The translations under genes were made by a program, and so were the position numbers. 64,000 nt of DNA from the NCBI RefSeq assembly GCF_019704555.1, contig NZ_AP024745.1, positions 11,273,501 to 11,337,500 on the forward strand. The letters are read 5' to 3'. Of this stretch, positions 37,717 to 46,334 are shown one piece after another; the stretch's first letter is position 1; each line of letters opens with the position of its first letter. Source of the DNA: Actinoplanes sp. L3-i22. GTDB taxonomy: Bacteria > Actinomycetota > Actinomycetes > Mycobacteriales > Micromonosporaceae. The notes under the pieces are model-generated. The model made no database searches, had not been told where the DNA came from, and saw only the letters and a list, made by a program, of their open reading frames with translations.

Positions 37717-38544
37717 ATGGCGGTCAGCCCACCGGATCTCTCCGACCACACCGAGCAAGGCGACACCGAGCAGGGTGTCTCCGTCCGCGTCGACTTCGGC
37801 GCCGACGCCGCCGTCTCGCTGCTCACGGTTCGCGGGCCCTGGGACGGGCGGCTGCAGCGCAGCGCGTCGGTCACGCTGCGCCGGTGCTTCACCGAGCATC
37901 CGGACGCGTTGATCGTCGACCTGAGCCGGCTGCTCGATCCGCACAGCGAGAGCGCGCCGACCTGGACCACCGCGCGGACCGTCGCCGCGACCCTGCGGCC
38001 GCCGGTGCAGCTGGCGCTGTGCGTGCCGCCGGAGCTGCCGCTGGCGGACCGGATGCAGACGCTGGACGCGGGCCGGTTCCTACCGGTCTACGCGAAGGTG
38101 CGGCAGGCCCGGGTGGCGGTGGCCGGGCGGATCCCGGGCAGTGAGCGGCTGGTCGCGACGCTGCGGCCGGATCCGGACGCGCCGAGTCTGGCCCGCAACC
38201 TGGTCAGCGACGCGTGCCTGGCCTGGGGGCTGGCCGGGCTGCTGCATCCGTGCCGGCTGGTGATGTCGGAGCTGGTGACGAACGCGGTCGAGCACGCCGG
38301 CACGGAGATCCGGGTGGTGGTCTCCCGGCGCGGCCCCGGCCTGCACCTGTCGGTCGCGGACGGTTCGCCGGTGCTGCCGCGGCTGCTGCGGTTGACGCAT
38401 CCGCTTCCGGGGCAGCCGCTGGACGAGCGCGGGCGCGGGCTGCGGACCGTGCACGAGACCGCGGAGCTGTGGGGCGCCGAGCCGGCCGGGGACGGCAAGG
38501 TGGTGTGGGCGACGGTCCGGGACCGCCGCCCGTCGATCAACTAG
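37717..38544 (+). CDS. STAS-like plus RsbW-type ATPase protein
   Basis: A 275-residue probable regulator. Residues 20-125 resemble a STAS/anti-anti-sigma fold (LLTVRGPWDGRLQRSASVTL, then DALIVDLSRLLDP), although the usual phosphorylatable Ser/Thr after the DLS strand is not obvious. Residues 150-270 are a HATPase_c domain of the anti-sigma/SpoIIAB type: N box MSELVTNAVEHAG (near 190), a degenerate G1 VADGSP, and G2 ERGRGLRTVHETA. The combination suggests a partner-switching regulator of a sigma factor. No sigma factor gene is adjacent. Its stop overlaps the convergent cysN stop by eight bases. Confidence 0.8.
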   Translation: MAVSPPDLSDHTEQGDTEQGVSVRVDFGADAAVSLLTVRGPWDGRLQRSASVTLRRCFTEHPDALIVDLSRLLDPHSESAPTWTTARTVAATLRPPVQLALCVPPELPLADRMQTLDAGRFLPVYAKVRQARVAVAGRIPGSERLVATLRPDPDAPSLARNLVSDACLAWGLAGLLHPCRLVMSELVTNAVEHAGTEIRVVVSRRGPGLHLSVADGSPVLPRLLRLTHPLPGQPLDERGRGLRTVHETAELWGAEPAGDGKVVWATVRDRRPSIN

Positions 38545-39829
38545 CTTCGATGATCATGCCGGCCGCGACGGTCCGGTTCGTCGCCTCGTCGACCAGGATG
38601 AAGCCGCCGGTGGTGCGGTTGCGCCGGTACTCGTCGGCGAGCAGCGGCACCGTGGTGCGCAGCCGGACCCGGCCGATCTCGTTGAGCGCCAGGGCGTCCG
38701 CCGCCTCGTCGCGGTGCAGCGTGTTCACGTCCAGCCGGTACTGCAGGCCGCGGACCACGGTGCGGGCGGTCCGGGTGGTGTGCTTGATCGTGTACTTCCC
38801 GCCGACCCGCAGCGGGGCGGTCTCGTCCATCCAGCAGACCATCGCCTCGATGTCCTGCGCGACGGCCGGCGCGTTGTGCGGACGGCAGATCATGTCGCCG
38901 CGCGAGATGTCGATCTCGTCGTTCAGCCGGACGGTGACCGACATCGGCGGGAACGCCTGGTCGACCGGGCCGTCCGCGGTGTCGATCGCGGCGATCGTGC
39001 TGTGCAGGCCGGACGGCAGGACCATCACCTCGTCGCCGGGCTTGAGCACGCCGGAGGCGACCTGACCGGCGTAGCCCCGGTAGTCGGTGACCGTGGTGGA
39101 CTGCGGGCGGATCACGTACTGCACCGGGAAGCGGACGTCGACCAGGTTGCGGTCCGACGCGATGTGCACGTGCTCCAGGTGGTGCAGCAGGGACGGGCCC
39201 TCGTACCACGGCGACTTGTCCGAGCGGGACGCGATGTTGTCGCCGTTGAGCGCCGAGATCGGGATGATCGTCAGGTCCGGGGCGTCGAGCTTGGCCGCGA
39301 ACGAGGTGAACTCGTCGGCGATCTTGTCGTACACCTCCTTGTCCCAGTCGACCAGGTCCATCTTGTTGACGCAGAGCACCAGGTGCGGCACGCGCAGCAG
39401 GGTGGTCAGGAACGCGTGCCGGCGGGACTGCTCGACCAGGCCCTTGCGGGCGTCGACCAGGATCAGCGCCAGGTCGGCGGTGGAGGCGCCGGTGACCATG
39501 TTCCGGGTGTACTGGATGTGCCCGGGGGTGTCGGCGATGATGAACTTGCGCTTCGGGGTGGCGAAGTACCGGTACGCCACGTCGATCGTGATGCCCTGCT
39601 CCCGCTCGGCGCGCAGGCCGTCGGTGAGCAGCGCGAGGTTCGTGTACTCGTCGCCGCGGGAGGCGCTGGCCACCTCGACCGCCTCGAGCTGATCCTCGAA
39701 GATCGTCTTGGTGTCGTACAGCAGGCGCCCGATGAGGGTCGACTTGCCGTCGTCCACGCTGCCGGCGGTGGCGAACCGCAGCAGGTCCATGGTGCGCGCG
39801 GACCCCGGCTCCAGAACGGCCTGGCTCAT
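38537..39829 (-). CDS. cysN: Sulfate adenylyltransferase subunit 1 (GTPase)
   Basis: GTP-driven large subunit of ATP sulfurylase, which makes adenosine 5'-phosphosulfate from sulfate and ATP. The 430-residue EF-Tu-like GTPase has GSVDDGKSTLIGRLLYD (about 23-39) as P-loop, ADTPGH (near 98), and NKMDLVDW (near 154). Its beta-barrel domains follow and end without a fused APS kinase domain, unlike the CysNC proteins of some actinomycetes; no cysC is in the window. The ATG overlaps the cysD stop by one base. Sulfate activation genes next to cysQ indicate assimilation or sulfation. Confidence 0.95.
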   Translation of the reverse strand: MSQAVLEPGSARTMDLLRFATAGSVDDGKSTLIGRLLYDTKTIFEDQLEAVEVASASRGDEYTNLALLTDGLRAEREQGITIDVAYRYFATPKRKFIIADTPGHIQYTRNMVTGASTADLALILVDARKGLVEQSRRHAFLTTLLRVPHLVLCVNKMDLVDWDKEVYDKIADEFTSFAAKLDAPDLTIIPISALNGDNIASRSDKSPWYEGPSLLHHLEHVHIASDRNLVDVRFPVQYVIRPQSTTVTDYRGYAGQVASGVLKPGDEVMVLPSGLHSTIAAIDTADGPVDQAFPPMSVTVRLNDEIDISRGDMICRPHNAPAVAQDIEAMVCWMDETAPLRVGGKYTIKHTTRTARTVVRGLQYRLDVNTLHRDEAADALALNEIGRVRLRTTVPLLADEYRRNRTTGGFILVDEATNRTVAAGMIIEAS

Positions 39830-40740
39830 CAGAAGTAACCCTCTCGCTTACGGTCTTCCATCGCGGCCTCGCTGACCTTGTCGTCACCGCGGGTCGCGCC
39901 CCGCTCGGTGATCCGGGTCGCGGCGACCTCGTCGATCACCTTCTCCACCGTGTCGGCCTCGGAGAGCACCGCGGCGGTCTGCGAGGCGTCGCCGACCGTC
40001 CGGTACCGCACCCGGCGGACCTCGGCGGTCTCCCCGTCGCGCAGCTGGATGAACTCGTTGACCGCGTAGAACATCCCGCTGCGCTCGACGACCTCACGGT
40101 CGTGCGCGTAGTAGATGCTGGGGAGCTCGATCTGCTCCTTGGCGATGTAGTGCCAGACGTCCAGCTCGGTCCAGTTGGACAGCGGGAACACCCGGATCGA
40201 CTCGCCGGGGTGGTGCTTGCCGTTGTAGAGCGCCCACAGCTCGGGGCGCTGGTTCTTCGGGTCCCACTGGCCGAACTCGTCGCGGAAGCTGAACATCCGC
40301 TCCTTGGCGCGGGCCTTCTCCTCGTCGCGGCGGGCGCCGCCGAAGAGGGCGTCGAACCGGTACTTCTCCACCGCGGCGAGCAGCACCGGGGTCTGGATCC
40401 GGTTGCGGGTGCCGTCCGGCAGCTCACGGACCGTGCCGGCGTCGATCGCCTCCTGCACGCTCGCGACGACCAGGTTCAGCCCGAGGGTGGCGACCCGGCG
40501 GTCCCGGTACTCCAGGACCTCGGGGAAGTTGTGCCCGGTGTCGACGTGCATCACCGGGAACGGCACCCGCCCCGGGGCGAACGCCTTCTCCGCGAGGCGG
40601 AGCATGACGATCGAGTCCTTGCCGCCGGAGAAGAGCAGCACCGGGCGCTCGAACTCGGCCATGACCTCCCGCATGACGAAGATGCTCTCGGCTTCGAGGG
40701 CATCCAGGTGCGAGACGCGATAGTCCTTCGTCTGGCTCAT
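39829..40740 (-). CDS. cysD: Sulfate adenylyltransferase subunit 2
   Basis: Catalytic subunit of ATP sulfurylase. The 303-residue PP-loop protein has LLFSGGKDSIVML (about 35-47), the SGGKDS pyrophosphate motif, PVMHVDTGHNFPE (near 63), FGGARRDEEKARAKER (near 134), and PLSNWTELDVW. It starts 51 bases after cysQ and is followed by cysN, forming the cysQ-cysD-cysN order. Size and motifs are standard. Confidence 0.96.
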   Translation of the reverse strand: MSQTKDYRVSHLDALEAESIFVMREVMAEFERPVLLFSGGKDSIVMLRLAEKAFAPGRVPFPVMHVDTGHNFPEVLEYRDRRVATLGLNLVVASVQEAIDAGTVRELPDGTRNRIQTPVLLAAVEKYRFDALFGGARRDEEKARAKERMFSFRDEFGQWDPKNQRPELWALYNGKHHPGESIRVFPLSNWTELDVWHYIAKEQIELPSIYYAHDREVVERSGMFYAVNEFIQLRDGETAEVRRVRYRTVGDASQTAAVLSEADTVEKVIDEVAATRITERGATRGDDKVSEAAMEDRKREGYF

Positions 40741-40791
40741 AAGTTCAATCCCCAGCTCATTCTGCGATTTTCCACGGCCGTAGCCGGCTCG

Positions 40792-41682
40792 TCATTCTGG
40801 CGGAAGATGCCTGCTGATCGCAGCAAGCAACCGAGGAGCGAGATCTTTGCGACATACGACCAGGTCAGGGAGCTTTGGATCGGCCCGGTTGTAGGCCAGC
40901 GGGGTGCCGTCGACGCGGGACGCGTGCAGGCCCGTGGCCAACGCCACAGCGACCGGCGCCGCCGAGTCCCACTCGTACTGCCCGCCGGCGTGGACGTAGG
41001 CGTCCGCCTCGCCGTTGATCACCGCGGCGATCTTCACCCCGGCCGAGCCCATCGGCACCAGCTCGGCGCCCAGTTCCCGGGCCAGCGAGGTGACGAACGC
41101 CGGGGGCCGGGTCCGGCTGGCCGCGATCCGGATCGCCCCGCCGGTCGCCGACTCCAGCGGCATCGGCGGGTACGCCGGCGCGTGGTCGGTCGCGATCGTC
41201 CGGTGCTGCGCCGGCATCGCCACCGCACCGGCCGCCAGGCAGGCCGGATTCGACGAGTCGGCGGTCCAGAGCGCCACGTGCACCGCCCAGTCGGAGCGGC
41301 CCTCCTCGGAGAACTCCCGGGTGCCGTCGAGCGGGTCGACGATCCACACCCGGGACGCGCCGAGCCGGTCCGGGCGGACCATGTCCGGCTCGCCCTCGCG
41401 CCAGGCCACCCGCGCGTGCTCGTCCTCCTCGGACAGCACCGCGTCGGCCGGCCGCCAGCGGGCCAGTTCGGCGCGGAGCAGGTCGTGCGCGGCCTTGTCG
41501 CCGGCCACCTTGAGCGCCTTGCCGTCGGCGAAGCCCATCTCGGCGCGGACCCGCAGCAACTCCTGGCCGGCCCGCTCGGCGAGCCAGCGGGCGAACGCGG
41601 CGTCGATCACCGGCGGCGCACCGCTGTCGGCGCCGTCCCGCTGCCCGGCCACGCGTGCGGACGTCTTCGTCGGCTCGCCCAT
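40792..41682 (-). CDS. cysQ: 3'(2'),5'-bisphosphate nucleotidase
   Basis: Hydrolyses 3'-phosphoadenosine 5'-phosphate (PAP), the by-product of sulfotransfer and PAPS reduction, to AMP. The 296-residue FIG-superfamily protein has LSEEDEHAR (near 88), VDPLDGTREFSE (about 117-128) with the metal-binding aspartates, and QYEWDSAAPVAV (near 240). The ATG 41682 was chosen because GAGGAGCGAGACG precedes it; the frame extends upstream only as a shadow. It is the first of the cysQ-cysD-cysN unit, starting 20 bases after the stop of the glycosylphosphotransferase, so the four genes may share a transcript. Confidence 0.92.
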   Translation of the reverse strand: MGEPTKTSARVAGQRDGADSGAPPVIDAAFARWLAERAGQELLRVRAEMGFADGKALKVAGDKAAHDLLRAELARWRPADAVLSEEDEHARVAWREGEPDMVRPDRLGASRVWIVDPLDGTREFSEEGRSDWAVHVALWTADSSNPACLAAGAVAMPAQHRTIATDHAPAYPPMPLESATGGAIRIAASRTRPPAFVTSLARELGAELVPMGSAGVKIAAVINGEADAYVHAGGQYEWDSAAPVAVALATGLHASRVDGTPLAYNRADPKLPDLVVCRKDLAPRLLAAISRHLPPE

Positions 41683-41702
41683 CGTCTCGCTCCTCATCCG
41701 CG

Positions 41703-43442
41703 TCAATACGCTCCCGACGAGCGCACCACTGCAGTCATCGTCCTCAACAGGATCACCAGATCCAAACTGAGCGACCAGTTCTCGACATAGCGCAGGTCGA
41801 GCCGGACCGCTTCCTCCCAGGAGAGGTCCGACCGCCCGGACACCTGCCACAGGCCGGTCATCCCCGGTTTCACCGCCAGCCGGCGCCGCACGTCGTCCGC
41901 GTAGGCGGCGGCCTCGGTGGGCAGCGGCGGCCGCGGGCCGACCAGCGACATCCGCCCGGAGAGTACGTTCAGCAGCTGTGGGAGCTCGTCCAGCGAGAAC
42001 CGGCGCAACCACCGGCCGACCGGGGTGACCCGCGGGTCGTCGCGGATCTTGAAGAGCACACCGTCGTGCTCGTTGAGATGCCTCAGCTCGGTCAACCGGG
42101 CCTCGGCGTCCACATACATGCTGCGGAACTTGAAGATGCGGAATTTCTGCCCATCGCGTCCCACCCGTACCTGCCGGAAGAGTACCGGCCCGCGGGACGT
42201 CACGCGCACGCAGAGAGCCACCGCCAGCAGCACCGGCGCGAACAGCACCAGCAGCAGGATCGCGCCGACCCGATCGACCAGCTCCTTCACCAGGCGCGAT
42301 CCGCCGTGCAGGCGGGGATGCTCGACGTGCAGCATGGGCAGCCCGTCGAACGGCCGGATCGTGGTCCGCGCCCCGGCCACGTCGACCAGCGCGCTGGACA
42401 CCACGAGATCCACCTCGTCGCGCTCCAGCCGCCAGGCCAGCCGGCGCACCGCCGCGCCGTCCAGCTCCGGGCAGCTGAGCACCACCACGGTGTCCGCGTC
42501 GGCCTGCTCCACCGCCGCCGCCACGTCGTCGAACGTGCCGTAGACCGGCAGCCCGACCTCGATCCCGTCGGCGCCCGGCGGCAGGCACGCGCCGACCACC
42601 TCCAGGCCGTGGTAGCGCTCGCGGCGCAGCTGGCGGGTGATCCCGATGACCGACAGCTCGTGTCCGACCACGATCACCCGGCGCAGCGCCTCGCCCCGGG
42701 CGCGGGCCCAGTGCAGCCGTTTGCGCAGCGCGAATCGCAGCACCAGAACCGAGGCGACCGCCGCCGGCAGGGCCGCGAGCACATAGGCCCGGGCCAGATC
42801 GAGATCCAGCGCGTACGACACCAGGGCCACCCCGGCGACCAGACCGCCCCCGCCGCGGATCACCCGCTGATACTCGTCCGAACCGACGAACAGGTAGCGG
42901 CGCTCATACGCCCGCGCCACGGCCAGCACCGCGAGCAGCACCAACGGCAGAAGAGCCGAGATCAAAAGATAATTGCGGTTGTACGACGTCACGTCGTCCC
43001 CGAACCGCAGCCCGAACCCGGCCGCCCCGGCCGCGATCCCGGCCACCAGATCGGCCAGCACCAGGGTGCGCACGTAGCGCCCCTCCCACCGCTGCCGCCG
43101 CGACATCGCCGCGTGCCGCCCCCGCGCCCGGGTGAACGGGCGGGCCGCCGACGACCGGTTGCGCTGCGGCGACCAGTGCCGGTCGATCGCCCGGTTCCGG
43201 GCCGGGTCGGCCGCGGCGCGCACCACGCGGGGCGCGCCGTTGCGGCCCTCGGCACCGGACGGTGGCGGGCTCAGCGGGGCGACCGGGCCCGGGATCCGTG
43301 CGTTACGGCCGGACACGTACCGCAGCGGAGGATGCTGCGGGCCCTGATTGACGGACGGCTCGCGCTCGGGCCGCACCACCGGCAGGCTCACCGTGGGCTC
43401 GGTCAACGCGTCCGTCCGGCCCTCGGACACGTCCTGAGACAT
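41703..43442 (-). CDS. Polyprenyl glycosylphosphotransferase (exopolysaccharide initiation)
   Basis: Transfers a sugar-1-phosphate to undecaprenyl phosphate, starting synthesis of a surface polysaccharide. The 579-residue protein has a long disordered, Pro/Arg-rich N terminus (1-120), four transmembrane helices (about 125-240), a cytosolic CoA-binding-like Rossmann segment (RRVIVVGHELSVIG), a fifth helix, and the catalytic bac_transf core: GPVLFRQVRVGRDGQKFRIF in parts (FRQVRVGRDG, FKFRSM), SLDELPQLLNVL, and MSLVGPRPPLPTE. This WbaP/WcaJ-type layout is complete. It is near the sulfate-activation genes and the glycosyltransferases at the left of the window are 34 kb away. The first sugar (galactose or glucose) is unknown. 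Confidence 0.92.
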   Translation of the reverse strand: MSQDVSEGRTDALTEPTVSLPVVRPEREPSVNQGPQHPPLRYVSGRNARIPGPVAPLSPPPSGAEGRNGAPRVVRAAADPARNRAIDRHWSPQRNRSSAARPFTRARGRHAAMSRRQRWEGRYVRTLVLADLVAGIAAGAAGFGLRFGDDVTSYNRNYLLISALLPLVLLAVLAVARAYERRYLFVGSDEYQRVIRGGGGLVAGVALVSYALDLDLARAYVLAALPAAVASVLVLRFALRKRLHWARARGEALRRVIVVGHELSVIGITRQLRRERYHGLEVVGACLPPGADGIEVGLPVYGTFDDVAAAVEQADADTVVVLSCPELDGAAVRRLAWRLERDEVDLVVSSALVDVAGARTTIRPFDGLPMLHVEHPRLHGGSRLVKELVDRVGAILLLVLFAPVLLAVALCVRVTSRGPVLFRQVRVGRDGQKFRIFKFRSMYVDAEARLTELRHLNEHDGVLFKIRDDPRVTPVGRWLRRFSLDELPQLLNVLSGRMSLVGPRPPLPTEAAAYADDVRRRLAVKPGMTGLWQVSGRSDLSWEEAVRLDLRYVENWSLSLDLVILLRTMTAVVRSSGAY

Positions 43443-43579
43443 CCCACGAACCCCCCGTCACGTCGGCGGCGCATCGAATGCGTGCGCCTGTGGTGACCAA
43501 CGGACGGACGGCGGACCCGTCACGGTATGACCCGCCAGACAAATCGACCCAAACGGTCGCTAAGTTCCGGCCCGGCCCA

Positions 43580-44167
43580 TCAACTTCCGTGGTATTTGTT
43601 CTGCGCCCACTCGACGCCCTCGAGCACGACCGCCTCCACCACGTCAGCCGCGCGATCCACCAGAAAGTCCAGCTCCTTGCGCTCCGCCGAGGAGAAGTCG
43701 GCCAGCACGAAATCGGCCGGCTCCTGTCGTCCCGGAGGCCGCCCGATGCCGAAACGGACCCGCGCGTACTCCTTGCTCGCCAGCGACTTCGACATCGAAC
43801 GCAGCCCGTTGTGGCCACCCTCACCGCCGCCGAGCTTCGCCCGAACCTGGCCGAACGGCACATCAAGCTCATCATGCACCGCGATCACATGCGCCACAGG
43901 CACTTTGAAGAACTGCGCCAGCTGCACCACCGGAGCCCCCGACAGGTTCATGAACGTCAGCGGCTTCACCAGCACCAGCTTCGGCCCACCGAACCCCAGA
44001 CGACCCTCGGCGACCTCGGCCTGCATCCGCTTCGCCCGGCCCATCTTCGCGCCCAGCCGGGACGCCAGCAGATCAGCGACCATGAACCCCACGTTGTGCC
44101 GGTTCGCCGCATACTCCTTGCCCGGATTGCCCAGGCCCACCACCAGCCACGGCGCCTCGTCCGTCAC
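43580..44167 (-). CDS. pth: Peptidyl-tRNA hydrolase
   Basis: Releases tRNA from peptidyl-tRNAs dropped by ribosomes. The 195-residue enzyme has VVGLGNPGKEYAANRHNVGF in parts (GLGNPG, NRHNVGF) with the catalytic His, LVKPLTFMNLSG (near 67), VIAVHDELDVPFG (near 92) and the GGGEGGHNGLRS loop. GTG 44167 is preferred: GGGAGGCGGAGAGG lies just upstream and homology begins there. It ends the tRNA-glmU-prs-rplY-pth set; a strong hairpin separates it from rplY, so it may have its own promoter. Confidence 0.95.
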   Translation of the reverse strand: MTDEAPWLVVGLGNPGKEYAANRHNVGFMVADLLASRLGAKMGRAKRMQAEVAEGRLGFGGPKLVLVKPLTFMNLSGAPVVQLAQFFKVPVAHVIAVHDELDVPFGQVRAKLGGGEGGHNGLRSMSKSLASKEYARVRFGIGRPPGRQEPADFVLADFSSAERKELDFLVDRAADVVEAVVLEGVEWAQNKYHGS

Positions 44168-44188
44168 CCTCTCCGCCTCCCGGATACA

Positions 44189-44224
44189 CATCAGGGAAAG
44201 TGCCGGTCGGCACTTTCCCTGATG
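44189..44224 (-). terminator. Terminator between rplY and pth
   Basis: Perfect 16-base arms (44189-44204, 44209-44224) with loop GGTC. It follows the rplY stop by 45 bases and ends 22 bases before the pth start. Confidence 0.85.
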
Positions 44225-44269
44225 AACTGGCTTACCGCGGACCCGCGACGCGCGCGAGCGCCGAAAAAA

Positions 44270-44887
44270 CTACTCTGCCGCAGCCTCGGTGGTGGCGGAC
44301 TCGCCCGCAGCGGCCTCGTCCTCAGCGGCGGTGGTGGTGCTCTGCGCCGCGTTGATGAACGCGAGCACGGTGTCCGCGTCGACCGCGAGCTCGACACCGG
44401 CCGGCAGGGTCAGCTCACCGGCGGTGACGTGCGAGCCGGCCTCCTTGCCGTCGAGCGACGCGAGCAGCTCGGACGGCAGGTTCAGCGCGTCGGCGATCAC
44501 GGCGACCGTGTTCGACTCGTGCGTGATCAGGGTGTTCTTGGCGGCCTCGCCGGTCAGCGTCACCGGGACGTCGACCTGGATCTTCTCGCCCTTCTTCACG
44601 ATCAGAAGGTCGATGTGCTCGTACGTGTCCTTGATCGGGTCACGCTGGATCGCCTTCGGCAGCGCCAGGGTGGCGGCCGCGTTGCCGGCGATGTCGATGG
44701 TGAAAATCTGGTTCAGGCCACCGTGCCGGATGGCAGCGGCGAACTCACGGGCCGGAAGCGCGATGTGCTGCGGCGCCTCGCCGTGCCCGTACAGCACGGC
44801 GGGCACCAGGCCGGCCCGGCGCGTGCGGCGGGCACCACCCTTGCCGAACTCGGTACGGGGCTCGGCGCTGATCTTTACCTCGGACAC
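44270..44887 (-). CDS. rplY: 50S ribosomal protein L25/general stress protein Ctc
   Basis: A 205-residue L25 of the long Ctc type that binds 5S rRNA. The N-terminal domain (VKISAEPRTEFGKGGARR, LVPAVLYGHGEAP) is the RNA-binding part; the C-terminal beta domain (about 100-185, ITHESNTVAVIADALNLPSE in parts) is typical of the TL5/CTC branch, and the last 20 residues are an Ala/Thr/Glu tail. The start is GTG with CAGGAG eight bases upstream. It is 357 bases from prs, with a terminator between, so it probably has its own promoter. Confidence 0.94.
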   Translation of the reverse strand: MSEVKISAEPRTEFGKGGARRTRRAGLVPAVLYGHGEAPQHIALPAREFAAAIRHGGLNQIFTIDIAGNAAATLALPKAIQRDPIKDTYEHIDLLIVKKGEKIQVDVPVTLTGEAAKNTLITHESNTVAVIADALNLPSELLASLDGKEAGSHVTAGELTLPAGVELAVDADTVLAFINAAQSTTTAAEDEAAAGESATTEAAAE

Positions 44888-45244
44888 GGGGAAACTCCTG
44901 AAACTCTTCGATGCGGGCTGCGTCTAAGTCTGCGGCTGCGGTATTCCGGCAGTGCTGGTGATCAACTACGGTGTGGAAACCGTCGTCGGCGCTGCCGGGC
45001 AAGGGGGCGCGCTGGGCACAGGCCCGGAGCACCGCGTCGATCACGGAGCCTCGAGCGGACTGCGAACCTCAGCAGACCGCGGGGCACCCTCGCCGTGGCA
45101 ACCGTATTAGCTTACCTGCTGCGAACCAGTAGAAATCAGCGGGTCCGGCACGCCCCCGGGGGAAACCGAAAAAATCATCCGGGACACGCGGAGAGCGCCC
45201 GCCGCCGGCCAGACCGGCGAACGGGCGCTCTCACCCCTCGTGAA
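44888..45244. other. 357-base noncoding region between rplY and prs
   Basis: No gene supported. It contains the prs terminator at its right end, and on the minus strand a TAATAC (45104-45109) that could be a -10 for rplY with a long leader; no good -35 accompanies it. Confidence 0.55.
45191..45232 (-). terminator. Terminator of prs
   Basis: Eleven-base outer arms (GAGAGCGCCCG at 45191-45201, complement at 45222-45232) with an inner GCCGG/CCGGC stem, 12 bases after the prs stop. Confidence 0.8.
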
Positions 45245-46225
45245 CTAGCTCAAACCACCGAACAGGGTGGTCACCGACCCGTCGTCGAACACCTCGCGGA
45301 TCGCCCGCGCCAGCAGCGGCGCGATGGACAGCACAGTGATCTTGTCGAGCTGCTTCTCCGGCGTCAGCGGCAACGTGTTCGTCACCACCACCTCGGAGAT
45401 CCGGCTGTTCTTCAGCCGCTCGGTCGCCGGGTCGGACAGCAGCGCGTGCGTCGAGGCCACGATCACGTCCGCCGCGCCCTCGTCGAACAGGATGTCCGCG
45501 GCCTTCGCGATCGTGCCACCGGTGTCGATCATGTCGTCCACGATCAGGCACACCCGGCCCTCGACCTCGCCGACCACCCGGTTCGCCACCACCTGGTTGG
45601 GCTTCATCGGGTCGCGCGTCTTGTGGATGAACGCCAGCGGGCAACCGCCCAGCCGGTCCGTCCACCGCTCCGCCACCCGCACCCGGCCCGAGTCCGGCGC
45701 GACCACGGTCATCGGCCGGCCGGCGAACTTCTTCTCCACGTACTCCGCGAGGATGTCCATCGCGAACAGGTGATCCACCGGGCCGTCGAAGAAGCCCTGG
45801 ATCTGCGCCGTGTGCAGGTCCACCGTCAGGATCCGGTTCGCCCCGGCGGTCTTCAGCAGGTCCGCCACCAGGCGGGCCGAGATCGGCTCCCGGCCGCGGT
45901 GCTTCTTGTCCTGCCGCGAGTACGGGTAGAACGGCAGCACCACGGTGATCCGCTTCGCCGACCCGCGCTTCAGCGCGTCGACCATGATCAGGGTCTCCAT
46001 GACCCAGCGGTTCACCCCCTCGGTGACCGACTGCACCACGAAGGCGTCCGAGCCGCGCACCGACTCCTTGAACCGGACGAACAGTTCGCCGTTCGCGAAC
46101 TCATAGGAATCCGACGGCGTCGGTGCCACGCCGAGCACCTGACCGATCTCGTCGGCCAGTTGCGGGAAGCCCTGGCCGGAAAAGAGCATCAAACTCTTAC
46201 GGTTCTCCGCGACGATGCTGCCCAT
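45245..46225 (-). CDS. prs: Ribose-phosphate pyrophosphokinase
   Basis: Makes PRPP from ribose-5-phosphate and ATP, the donor for upp and for purine, pyrimidine, His and Trp synthesis. The 326-residue protein has LMLFSGQGFPQLADEIG at the N terminus, the flexible ATP loop region RQDKKHRGREPISARL (near 104), DLHTAQIQGFF (near 137), and the PRPP site IVDDMIDTGGTI (about 226-237). It lies 109 bases after glmU on the same strand. Gene order glmU-prs is widely kept in actinobacteria, linking it to UDP-GlcNAc synthesis. Confidence 0.97.
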   Translation of the reverse strand: MGSIVAENRKSLMLFSGQGFPQLADEIGQVLGVAPTPSDSYEFANGELFVRFKESVRGSDAFVVQSVTEGVNRWVMETLIMVDALKRGSAKRITVVLPFYPYSRQDKKHRGREPISARLVADLLKTAGANRILTVDLHTAQIQGFFDGPVDHLFAMDILAEYVEKKFAGRPMTVVAPDSGRVRVAERWTDRLGGCPLAFIHKTRDPMKPNQVVANRVVGEVEGRVCLIVDDMIDTGGTIAKAADILFDEGAADVIVASTHALLSDPATERLKNSRISEVVVTNTLPLTPEKQLDKITVLSIAPLLARAIREVFDDGSVTTLFGGLS

Positions 46226-46334
46226 CGGCTCGCTGCTCCCGTGAATAGGGGGTGGGTTCCCGTGAAGTATCCCTTGCGGTCACGTAACCGCCACGTTTCC
46301 AGGGCACCACGTGGGATGCCTCACCCCCACTGGA

